A program made the position numbers and the translations under genes. From Bacillota bacterium (lineage in GTDB: Bacteria; Bacillota_A; Clostridia; Lachnospirales; WQUN01), in NCBI GenBank assembly GCA_009786175.1, contig WQTQ01000135.1:1-9711 (forward strand): a stretch of 9,711 bases of DNA. Reading direction: 5' to 3'. How positions within the stretch are numbered: the stretch's first letter is position 1; every line of letters starts with the position of its first letter. This document shows, piece by piece, positions 1-5,613 of the stretch. A model generated the notes under the pieces. That model was not told the DNA's origin. It worked only from the letters and a program-made list of their open reading frames with translations, and searched no databases.

Positions 1-617
1 AAAAATCGCACATGGGAGTCCATGAACACCGGTTTTTTCTGATTACGATACAACTTTACCCAGCGATATTTTCCTGCACATGATGTAAACAACGCCATGT
101 GGTACGTTCCTAAGAATCCACCGATTAAAAGCTTCACTTCTCCAAAATCGTACTCTAATCTGTCTCCGTAATCGTACACTTGACGGATATACACTTGTTT
201 GGGCCGTTTTCGCAGCAAGGATAATGCGTTGTTGATTGTTGACTGGCTTATAGACACCCCTTCGTCACGCAGCTTCTCATAAACTTGCTTATTGGTTAAG
301 CTTTGCTTGTGACCTTGTCCCAATATCACATCTTTTCGCTTTTCTTCCTTCAAAATCTCTTTTAGACGGTTTTCTACTTCCGGTGTGTATTTCCTTTTAG
401 GGCGTTCTTTTGTTGCATACTTCGGCGGACTTAACAGCTTCTCCTGCATTTGTTTTGCGTCTAGTTCCGGTTCTTGAGTCTGCAACTCGTGTCGAGTGCG
501 TTTGTATTCTTCCCAATACTTCGATACCGTTTCTCGGTTCAATCCCGTTCGGCGGGCTACTTCACGATTCGATACGCTCTCGTTCTTCAGCGTTATTACC
601 TTCGCTTTGTCTTCCAT
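1..617 (-). mobile_element. IS21-family insertion sequence, left part only
   Basis: The istA reading frame identifies the element as IS21-like. The rest of istA and the expected istB (AAA+ helper ATPase) would lie to the left of the window. The element's outer end should sit upstream of istA, that is just above position 617, but recognisable agrB sequence starts at about 621. No terminal inverted repeat or multiple-repeat region of the kind usual for IS21 ends can be placed there. The copy is therefore probably end-truncated or rearranged, although a misassembled junction cannot be excluded. Confidence 0.8.
1..617 (-). CDS. istA: IS21-family transposase IstA, N-terminal 205 residues (partial)
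   Basis: This frame stays open to the left edge, giving 205 residues of a protein that is usually about 400-500 long. Residues 16-40 form a helix-turn-helix (SNREVARRTGLNRETVSKYW), the site-specific DNA-binding head of IstA. A second HTH-like stretch lies near residues 108-135 (TNKQVYEKLRDEG). Residues 153-160 (RLEYDFGE) match the strand carrying the first catalytic Asp (D157) of the DDE/RNase H-like integrase core. The other two acidic residues lie outside the window. IstA joins element ends to target DNA, with IstB selecting the target. The ATG at 615-617 is chosen because an in-frame TAA lies four codons upstream and the HTH sits at its usual distance from the N-terminus. No clear Shine-Dalgarno sequence precedes it, consistent with loss of the element's own leader. 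Confidence 0.88.
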   Translation of the reverse strand, partial: MEDKAKVITLKNESVSNREVARRTGLNRETVSKYWEEYKRTRHELQTQEPELDAKQMQEKLLSPPKYATKERPKRKYTPEVENRLKEILKEEKRKDVILGQGHKQSLTNKQVYEKLRDEGVSISQSTINNALSLLRKRPKQVYIRQVYDYGDRLEYDFGEVKLLIGGFLGTYHMALFTSCAGKYRWVKLYRNQKKPVFMDSHVRF

Positions 618-620
618 GCC

Positions 621-1070
621 GTGCTGTTAATTTCAATAGGCTTGCTGCTGGGCTACGGTATGGAAGTTGCTTTGCTTCTGGTCTTTTTTGGTATGATACA
701 GGTCAATGCCGGTGGTTATCATGCAAAAACACATAAAAGATGTTTATCAATAATGGCATTGGGGGCTTTGCTGTTTCTGTTTCTGCTGCCAATATACCAA
801 AGTAGTCTTTTGCTGCAAGCGAGCTCTGTTTTTATTGGCACAATCTCTGTTGTAGTAATGGCACCTGTGGCCCATAAAAACCACCCGCTTAGCCCGAAAA
901 AATCGAGACAGCTGGGGAAAAGGGCTAAAGTTATTGCTGTCGGGTTTGCTTTATTATGGTGTATCATTTCATTTAATGATGTAGGCGCGTTTATGCAAGG
1001 TATAATACCAATTGTTATGCTTTATACTTTTATTTCGCTGATATGCGCTTGGTTAAAAGCCGGAAGGTGA
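621..1070 (+). pseudogene. agrB: 5'-truncated agrB-like gene (accessory gene regulator B protease)
   Basis: AgrB is a membrane cysteine endopeptidase that trims and cyclises the AgrD propeptide into an autoinducing peptide in Gram-positive quorum sensing. The frame shows the family signature GGYHAKTHKRC, with the catalytic His (codon 720-722) and Cys (codon 741-743) seven residues apart, as in H77/C84 of Staphylococcus aureus AgrB. Several hydrophobic membrane segments follow, and then a short basic end (WLKAGR). In S. aureus AgrB about 76 residues precede the His; here only about 33 codons of recognisable AgrB do. The N-terminal helix and first membrane segment, roughly 40 residues, are therefore missing where the istA sequence begins. 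The frame stays open upstream, but only as antisense of istA. GTG at 621 and ATG at 660 are possible fortuitous starts without a good ribosome site. No agrD or agrC is seen nearby. Loss of function is an inference. Confidence 0.8.
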
Positions 1071-1072
1071 CT

Positions 1073-1296
1073 TTACTCTTCTGCGGCTGCCTTTATTGCA
1101 TCAATTTTCGCCCTTATCTCTTTGGTCGCATTTGTTCTGCCATCCAGGGGCTTTTGTGTACCTTTTGGGATAAGCCATGCGCGGCCCAGGCGCGCCGCGC
1201 CGTATATTTTCCCTTGTGTACATAGATATTGTACTTGGCGGGTTTTAATTCCCATTTTTTAGCAGCTTCTTCCGGTGTCATCCATTCAAAATCCAT
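1073..1296 (-). pseudogene. Small MerR/excisionase-type HTH protein, frameshifted
   Basis: Two overlapping frames together spell one protein of about 74 residues. The first frame starts at ATG 1294-1296 behind a good AAGGAG site (1304-1309) and reads MDFEWMTPEEAAKKW. The shifted frame continues with GIKTRQVQYLCTQGKIYG, then GRAWLIPKG and a Lys/Ala-rich tail, ending at TAA 1073-1075. This matches the common small bacterial helix-turn-helix pattern (EAAxKWGIxxRxVQxLCxxGxIxGAxxxGRxWxIPK), a MerR-like DNA-binding head often seen near mobile elements. Adding one G in the TGGGA stretch near 1250 would restore KWGI, so a one-base deletion, real or a sequencing error, is likely. A -1 slip on the preceding run of six A residues would also join the frames (AAKKMGIKT). 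The stop lies two bases from the agrB stop, convergently. The DNA target is unknown. Confidence 0.7.
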
Positions 1297-1318
1297 ACGT
1301 ATACTCCTTTGATTACAT

Positions 1319-1345
1319 AAAAAGACGCTGATTCCTCAGCGTCTT
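1319..1345 (-). terminator. Intrinsic terminator of the rsmD-coaD-coiled-coil operon
   Basis: A perfect 10-bp inverted repeat (AAGACGCTGA at 1322-1331 and TCAGCGTCTT at 1336-1345, loop TTCC) is followed on the minus strand by a run of five T residues. This is the standard rho-independent layout. The promoter-proximal arm includes the last codons and the TGA stop (1336-1338) of the coiled-coil gene, so the terminator overlaps coding sequence. On the plus strand the run after the stem is only AATTCTT, so termination in that direction would be weaker. Confidence 0.85.
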
Positions 1346-1833
1346 AATTCTTGTCTGTTTTCGTACAAAACGTCAATGGTTTCTGTGTAATAGGCCATTA
1401 TCCGTTTGTGTTGAGCTTCCAAGTTTGCCATGTATTCTTTCATTTGCTTTTCGGCATCTTCCAGCTTTTCGTCTACATAGGCAGACGCGCCGGCTCTAAG
1501 CTCTCTGGCGTTTTTCTTTGCTTCTTCCATAATTTCGGCAGCTTGTTCCGAAGCGCGTTTAAACAATTCGTGGCTGTTTACCATAAGCTTTGCTTCCGCC
1601 TCGGCAGCTTCAAGTATGCCAATAGCTTTATGCTCGGCATCTGCCAAAATTTTGTCATGATCGTTAAGAATCCGTTGAGCTTGGCGGATATCCTCGGGTA
1701 GGTGCAGCCTTATTTCGCTGATAATGTCTAAGATGCGCGCCTTCTCCACAGATACCTTACCGGAGAAAGGAATTGTTTTGCTTGTCTCCAGTACCTCTTC
1801 AATTTCATCTAAATAATCAAGTAATGCGTCCAT
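1336..1833 (-). CDS. DivIVA/ATPase-subunit-H-like coiled-coil protein
   Basis: This 165-residue protein is mostly charged helix. The N-terminal 30 residues are acidic (MDALLDYLDEIEEVLETS) and contain IPFSGKVSV. A short segment with RLHLPEDIRQAQRIL follows, and residues from about 50 to 160 form an Ala/Glu/Lys-rich coiled coil with repeated EAxxEA-type heptads. Clostridial proteins of this type sit next to coaD and are often annotated as ATPase, V-type ATPase subunit H or DivIVA-like. No nucleotide-binding motif is visible, so an enzymatic name is not supported. A scaffold role at the membrane or division site is inferred only from resemblance to DivIVA. It starts at ATG 1831-1833 behind AGGGTGA, which overlaps the coaD stop 11 bases upstream, so it is the last gene of the rsmD-coaD operon. 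Its own stop is inside the terminator stem. Confidence 0.85.
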   Translation of the reverse strand: MDALLDYLDEIEEVLETSKTIPFSGKVSVEKARILDIISEIRLHLPEDIRQAQRILNDHDKILADAEHKAIGILEAAEAEAKLMVNSHELFKRASEQAAEIMEEAKKNARELRAGASAYVDEKLEDAEKQMKEYMANLEAQHKRIMAYYTETIDVLYENRQELRR

Positions 1834-1844
1834 TCAAATTCACC

Positions 1845-2369
1845 CTATCTAATGCCGTCTTGCGGCGTAATACAATCTTTAAATCGCTTTTGCAGCGCGT
1901 CCAGCACATCCGCAGTTACCATGCTGCGCAATGCAGATTCGTTTAAGTTGCTGCTTATATGAAACGCCGCTTCACGAACTATACTGCTTGAAATAAATGA
2001 AAGCGACGGACTTGCCGTAATAAAAATGGTTTCCAGGTTGTTTTGTGAAAGTAAGCTGTTACATACGGCATAACGGGTCTCTGTTTCGAAATCGCCGGGG
2101 CTTCTTAGGCCGCGGAGTATGGCAGTTGCGTTTTTTTGGTCGGCGTATTCCGCTAAAAGCCCGCTGAAGGAATCTATTTGTATGTTGGCGATATGTCCCA
2201 GGGCATTTTGCAGAAACACAACCCTTTCGGCTGCAGAGAAAAGAGGATTTTTGTTTGTATTGTCAAGCACTGCTACAATAAGCCGCTTGGCCAGTTTTGC
2301 GCCGCGCAGCGCAATATCCACATGCCCCAGCGTTAAAGGGTCGAAACTGCCCGGGTAGATTAATGTCAT
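1845..2369 (-). CDS. coaD: Phosphopantetheine adenylyltransferase (CoaD)
   Basis: CoaD catalyses the penultimate step of coenzyme A synthesis, transferring AMP from ATP to 4'-phosphopantetheine to give dephospho-CoA in the cytoplasm. The 174-residue product has the nucleotidyltransferase hallmarks: YPGSFDPLTLGH at residues 5-16 with the T-x-G-H ATP-binding motif, RGLRSPGDFETE (86-97) for substrate contact, and ISSSIVRE (126-133), the counterpart of the ISSTxVR/K motif. It is about 15 residues longer than E. coli CoaD (159), through a C-terminal tail. ATG 2367-2369 is chosen because MTLIYPGSFDP is the canonical N-terminus and GGTGGAGG lies about 8 bases upstream; an ATG 33 bases further out has no such support. 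Its ATG overlaps the rsmD stop as ATGA, suggesting translational coupling. Confidence 0.97.
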   Translation of the reverse strand: MTLIYPGSFDPLTLGHVDIALRGAKLAKRLIVAVLDNTNKNPLFSAAERVVFLQNALGHIANIQIDSFSGLLAEYADQKNATAILRGLRSPGDFETETRYAVCNSLLSQNNLETIFITASPSLSFISSSIVREAAFHISSNLNESALRSMVTADVLDALQKRFKDCITPQDGIR

Positions 2370-2935
2370 TGGTTTAGCCTCCACCTGTAAAACAGGAAAC
2401 AAGTGCGCCCATATACCCGTGTACTCGTTAGTTCAAGTTTTACTGGAATGGCTACGGGGTTTGCTTCGTAAATTTCCTTGTCTGTTTCTGCAACTATTAT
2501 GCCGTTATCGGACAACAGTTTGGTTTGAGCAAGTTGGTTTAGGGTTTGTGTTAACAAACTTGTGTCATAGGGCGGGTCCATAAATATTATGTCAAAAGAG
2601 TTGCCGCTTGCGTCCAATGTGGCTATGGCTTGCGCTACAGGCATTTGCAAAAGCTGTTTTGGTTCCGCCAGTTTTGTTTTTATAAAATTTTGAAGGGTTG
2701 CGGCAATTGCGGGTTTTGCGTTTTCTACAAACACAGCTTCCTTGGCACCGCGGCTTAATGCCTCTATGCCAATGGCACCGCTGCCACAAAATAAATCCAA
2801 AAATCTTTTGCCGCGGATTTGTGCAGACAGGATGTTAAACAAGCCTTCCTTTGCCATGTCCGATGTGGGTCTGGTATTTAGCCCCTTTGGGGCCGCTAAG
2901 TTTACGCGCCTTGCGCTTCCGGCAACTACACGCAT
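2366..2935 (-). CDS. rsmD: 16S rRNA (guanine966-N2)-methyltransferase (RsmD)
   Basis: RsmD uses S-adenosylmethionine to methylate N2 of G966 in helix 31 of 16S rRNA during 30S assembly. The 189-residue product has the family order: MRVVAGSARR, then TRPTSDMAKEGLFNIL (residues 21-36), the SAM-binding motif I DLFCGSGAIGIEAL (47-60), the acidic end of strand 2 (FVEN, 69-72), and the catalytic motif IV DPPY (120-123). The frame is open 37 codons further upstream, but that part resembles nothing. MRVVAG is the family N-terminus, so ATG 2933-2935 is preferred. The nearest purine-rich site (AGAGG) is about 20 bases away, so initiation may be weak. It is the first gene of the operon with coaD and the coiled-coil gene, with a promoter at 3018-3046. 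Confidence 0.95.
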   Translation of the reverse strand: MRVVAGSARRVNLAAPKGLNTRPTSDMAKEGLFNILSAQIRGKRFLDLFCGSGAIGIEALSRGAKEAVFVENAKPAIAATLQNFIKTKLAEPKQLLQMPVAQAIATLDASGNSFDIIFMDPPYDTSLLTQTLNQLAQTKLLSDNGIIVAETDKEIYEANPVAIPVKLELTSTRVYGRTCFLFYRWRLNQ

Positions 2936-3017
2936 GGTGAAATTAACATAAAAAACCTCTGGTGAATAATCATGTGCAAATATACGCAAACTAGCCGCAC
3001 TTTTGTCGGTGTGGTCA

Positions 3018-3046
3018 ATTATATTCAAAATTCGGAAATATAGCAA
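3018..3046 (-). promoter_or_regulatory. Sigma-A-type promoter of the rsmD operon
   Basis: Read on the minus strand, TTGCTA (3041-3046), a 17-base spacer and a perfect TATAAT (3018-3023) form a good vegetative promoter. Transcription would begin near 3011, leaving a leader of about 75 bases before the rsmD ATG. It lies in the 241-base gap between divergent rsmD and murA. I found no equally convincing promoter for murA in the same gap. Confidence 0.7.
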
Positions 3047-3176
3047 ACTTTTTTTGGGAAATTTTATTATGAAATTTTCTTTGAAGCATTTATTTGATAA
3101 TAAAAAGCATGTTTCACCATTTTCACGACTTGGGCATACACTACCACATGCCTAAATTTTGGGAGATGTGAGGGCT

Positions 3177-4475
3177 ATGCGTCAATACCGTATCCGCGGG
3201 GGAAACCGGATTGCGGGCCAACTTTGTGTGGGCGGGGCAAAAAATGCCGCATTGCCCATATTGGCCGCTGTATGTTTAAACGAAAGTGTAAACGAGATAC
3301 ACAATTGTCCGCCTATCGCAGATACATTTGCTTCCATAGAAATACTAAAAAGCATTGGCTGTAAAATAGACATTGAAGGTACGACGCTTAAGGTAGATTC
3401 CTCGGGGGTATTGTCACCGGATATCCCCGGCGAAATTGTTGGAAAAATGCGGTCCTCTATTTTATTTATGGGGGCAATGCTTGGGCGGTGCGGTAAGGTG
3501 AATATTGCAATGCCCGGCGGGTGTAAGCTTGGCGCACGGGCTATTGACCTGCATATTTCGGGCCTTGCGGCAATGGGCGCGGTAATTTGTATAAACGGTG
3601 ACAAATTACGCTGTGAAGCAAAGGAGCTTAAAGGCGCGAAAATCCGTTTGCACACCGCCAGTGTCGGTGCCACAGAAAATCTAATGCTGGCAGCAGTAAA
3701 AGCCAAAGGTGAAACCATTATAGAAAATGCGGCACGGGAACCGGAAATAACAGACCTTGCTAAATTTTTGGTTGGCATGGGCGCGAAAGTTACCGGTGCC
3801 GGTACAAACAGTATCTCTGTAGTCGGTGTGGATAAACTGCACACGGGCAAGCCGCACTGCACTATGCCGGACCGTATAGTAGCGGGAACTTACCTTACAG
3901 CCGCGGCAATTACCGGCGGATGCATACGCTTGCACAATGTCTGCCCTGCGGATCTTGTCCCGGTTTTATCTGTTCTTAAGGAAATGGGCTGCCACATACA
4001 TTGCGGCAAAAGCTGCATAACCCTTGCCGCACCAAAGCGCTTAACTGCTGTACCGCATCTAATAACGGAAGCGCACCCGGGTTTCCCAACAGATATGCAA
4101 GCGCAAATTGTAGCGGCCCTGGCCATTGCCGAAGGCACAAGCACTGTAATGGAAACTGTTTTTGAAAGCCGTCACGCCCATGGTATAGATTTGAACCGTA
4201 TGGGTGCGGATATTAAAATTTCCAAAGACGCCAGAACTTTTGTAATTAAAGGGAAGGAATTTTTGCACGGTGAAACGGTAGCCGCACAAGACTTGCGCGG
4301 CGGCGCGGCATTAATACTTGCGGGGCTGGCGGCAAAAGGTGAAACAGTAGTACAAAATGCCCATTATGTAGAGCGGGGATACGCAGGCATTGAAAAGGAT
4401 TTGAAAAGCTTGGGTGCGGATATAGAGTTGGAGACTACCTTTCCACCCACATGGCCGGACGAACTCCTACATTAA
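3177..4475 (+). CDS. murA: UDP-N-acetylglucosamine 1-carboxyvinyltransferase (MurA)
   Basis: MurA transfers enolpyruvate from phosphoenolpyruvate to UDP-GlcNAc, the first committed step of peptidoglycan synthesis, in the cytoplasm. The 432-residue protein has all key features: K22-N23 in GGAKNAALPILAA, the catalytic loop cysteine C116 in PGGCKLGAR (equivalent to E. coli C115, the fosfomycin target), FPTDMQ with D306 (equivalent to D305), DLRGGAALILAG (372-383) and ERGY with R400 (equivalent to R397). A cysteine at 116 predicts fosfomycin sensitivity of the enzyme. Normal MurA proteins end near GADIELE; this one carries 13 extra residues (TTFPPTWPDELLH) encoded exactly where it overlaps the convergent gene. 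ATG 3177 is chosen over the in-frame TTG at 3159 because MRQYRIRGG fits the family start; GGGAG and GAGGG lie just upstream. It is transcribed alone, diverging from rsmD. Confidence 0.97.
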   Translation: MRQYRIRGGNRIAGQLCVGGAKNAALPILAAVCLNESVNEIHNCPPIADTFASIEILKSIGCKIDIEGTTLKVDSSGVLSPDIPGEIVGKMRSSILFMGAMLGRCGKVNIAMPGGCKLGARAIDLHISGLAAMGAVICINGDKLRCEAKELKGAKIRLHTASVGATENLMLAAVKAKGETIIENAAREPEITDLAKFLVGMGAKVTGAGTNSISVVGVDKLHTGKPHCTMPDRIVAGTYLTAAAITGGCIRLHNVCPADLVPVLSVLKEMGCHIHCGKSCITLAAPKRLTAVPHLITEAHPGFPTDMQAQIVAALAIAEGTSTVMETVFESRHAHGIDLNRMGADIKISKDARTFVIKGKEFLHGETVAAQDLRGGAALILAGLAAKGETVVQNAHYVERGYAGIEKDLKSLGADIELETTFPPTWPDELLH

Positions 4476-5595
4476 AAAGCTCTGTACTTTGGCGGTTAAC
4501 AAAATCCCCGGTTACGGCTATTTTGCCGCCTGTGGTTACAGTGGCGACTAAGTACGGGAAATTGCCCGGGGTCCGCAGCATCCACCTGCAGGGCGAATCG
4601 TCCGCATATACCGCCCGGCGGGCATCGTTGTAAATATCATTGATAAAAAACTTGTTGCCAGGCACTTTCAACTGCCCGCTGTCGCCAAAATATTTTGCAA
4701 CCTCTTCCACTGACAAAATAAAAATTTTGTCCATGGTGTCCGGGCCGTTATCTGTGACAAACCATGGATTACTGTGGCCGCACACTTTCGTTTCTATAAT
4801 TTGAGATTGCTCGAGGGGGGTAAATGTATCGTAAAACGCAGAGTTCAAATATTGGCGAAGGTCTGACTTTTCCCAGGTTACACCTTCAAATGTATCGTGA
4901 TACTTTTGCAAACACAAAACCTTATCCGACAAAAGCAGGGCTTTAGTGCCGCGGGTTTCTAAAACCCGCCAATCGTACTCGCCAAAGCGCACGACAGGGT
5001 TTGGTGTTTTAGCGGGCCGCCACAGTGGATACAATACCGCCGTGTCCGCAAACACCATCAGTTCGCCCACCTGCTGGTAACCGAAGCGGCCGTAAACGCC
5101 GCCTCCGAAGTAAGGCGTACTGGCTTCCAAGTAAGTTGGTATGCCCAGCGTGTCAAGTATATCTAAGTGGTATTTTAGCATCGCGCCGCCAATACCCATC
5201 CCCCGGGCTTCGGCGGCAACCACAAAGCCCACAAGCTGGTAAAATGGCCCTATGGGCGGCTCGCTGTCGTGGGACCTGTCGGCAACCGCACGGAATTGCG
5301 GTGCGTATATCCCCGCGGCCCTGTCAATATTGTCGTAGATACTTGCGTCCACATCATGGGGAAGCCATACAGTTGCCCCAATTATGCCGTTGGGGCTTTC
5401 TGCCACATGGGCCACACAACCCGCCGCGCCAAGATATATTTTGTAGTAATCAGCCACTATTTTATGCCGGTGGTCATCACTGTCCACCGACCATTTGAAA
5501 AAGTCATCGTTGTAGTACCCGGCAGAGATTAAACCTGCCACTTTATCAATTTCATTCTTGTTGATTGGCCTTACGGTAAATTCGAATTTTGCCAA
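4435..5595 (-). CDS. GNAT acetyltransferase fused to a C-terminal DUF6273 domain
   Basis: The 386-residue protein has two parts. Residues 1-195 are a GNAT N-acetyltransferase: the acetyl-CoA-binding motif A is LVGFVVAAEARGMGIGGAML (121-140, with the R/Q-x-x-G-x-G pattern), followed by LEAST and YGRFGYQQVGE (168-178), the usual Y-x-x-x-G-F element. Residues ~200-386 match the DUF6273 pattern: SDLRQYLNSAFY, DKIFILSVEEVAKYF, RWMLRTPG (the family's W-W-L-R-S-P-G) and the terminal GVRPAMW. DUF6273 has no established function known to me, and its GVRPALW end recalls C-type-lectin/FGE-like folds; that link is inference. The acetyl acceptor is unknown. Translation starts at TTG 5595-5593, with AGGAAAGGGG (5606-5615) at good distance and no in-frame ATG nearby. 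It follows hemW by 18 bases, so it is probably the last gene of the lepA-hemW transcript, and it overlaps the murA 3' end by 41 bases. Confidence 0.85.
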   Translation of the reverse strand: MAKFEFTVRPINKNEIDKVAGLISAGYYNDDFFKWSVDSDDHRHKIVADYYKIYLGAAGCVAHVAESPNGIIGATVWLPHDVDASIYDNIDRAAGIYAPQFRAVADRSHDSEPPIGPFYQLVGFVVAAEARGMGIGGAMLKYHLDILDTLGIPTYLEASTPYFGGGVYGRFGYQQVGELMVFADTAVLYPLWRPAKTPNPVVRFGEYDWRVLETRGTKALLLSDKVLCLQKYHDTFEGVTWEKSDLRQYLNSAFYDTFTPLEQSQIIETKVCGHSNPWFVTDNGPDTMDKIFILSVEEVAKYFGDSGQLKVPGNKFFINDIYNDARRAVYADDSPCRWMLRTPGNFPYLVATVTTGGKIAVTGDFVNRQSTELFNVGVRPAMWVER

Positions 5596-5613
5596 TGGTT
5601 TTCGTCCCCTTTC

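Noticed and set aside
474..620. Upstream open extension of the agrB-like frame
   Set aside because: It is antisense of the clearly coding istA head and shows no AgrB N-terminal resemblance; the frame is open there by chance.
1043..1225. A 60-codon plus-strand frame overlapping the agrB end, in the position where agrD would be expected
   Set aside because: It lacks an AgrD-like layout (amphipathic leader, short Cys/Ser core, acidic tail), has no ribosome site, and is antisense of the HTH gene.
2370..2402. N-terminal extension of CoaD by 11 codons
   Set aside because: MTLIYPGSFDP is the normal CoaD start with a strong ribosome site directly upstream; the extension would run inside the rsmD coding end.
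2936..3046. N-terminal extension of RsmD by 37 codons
   Set aside because: The family begins at MRVVAG. The extension resembles nothing and overlaps the predicted promoter and start point.
3130..3158. Possible murA promoter TTGGGC-17-TAAATT
   Set aside because: The -10 match is poor and the start point would fall within the murA ribosome-binding region, leaving almost no leader.
3182..3862. Long minus-strand open frame of 226 codons inside murA
   Set aside because: It is a shadow of murA, with a composition typical of antisense frames and no recognisable motif; MurA is unambiguous on the other strand.
4476..4540. GGCGG...CCGCC arms downstream of murA as a terminator
   Set aside because: The arms are only five bases, far apart and without a T run, and they lie within the coding region of the convergent gene.
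5025..5498. Plus-strand open frame of 157 codons inside the GNAT-DUF6273 gene
   Set aside because: It is Pro/Arg/Cys-rich antisense without motifs or a ribosome site; the opposite strand carries recognisable domains.
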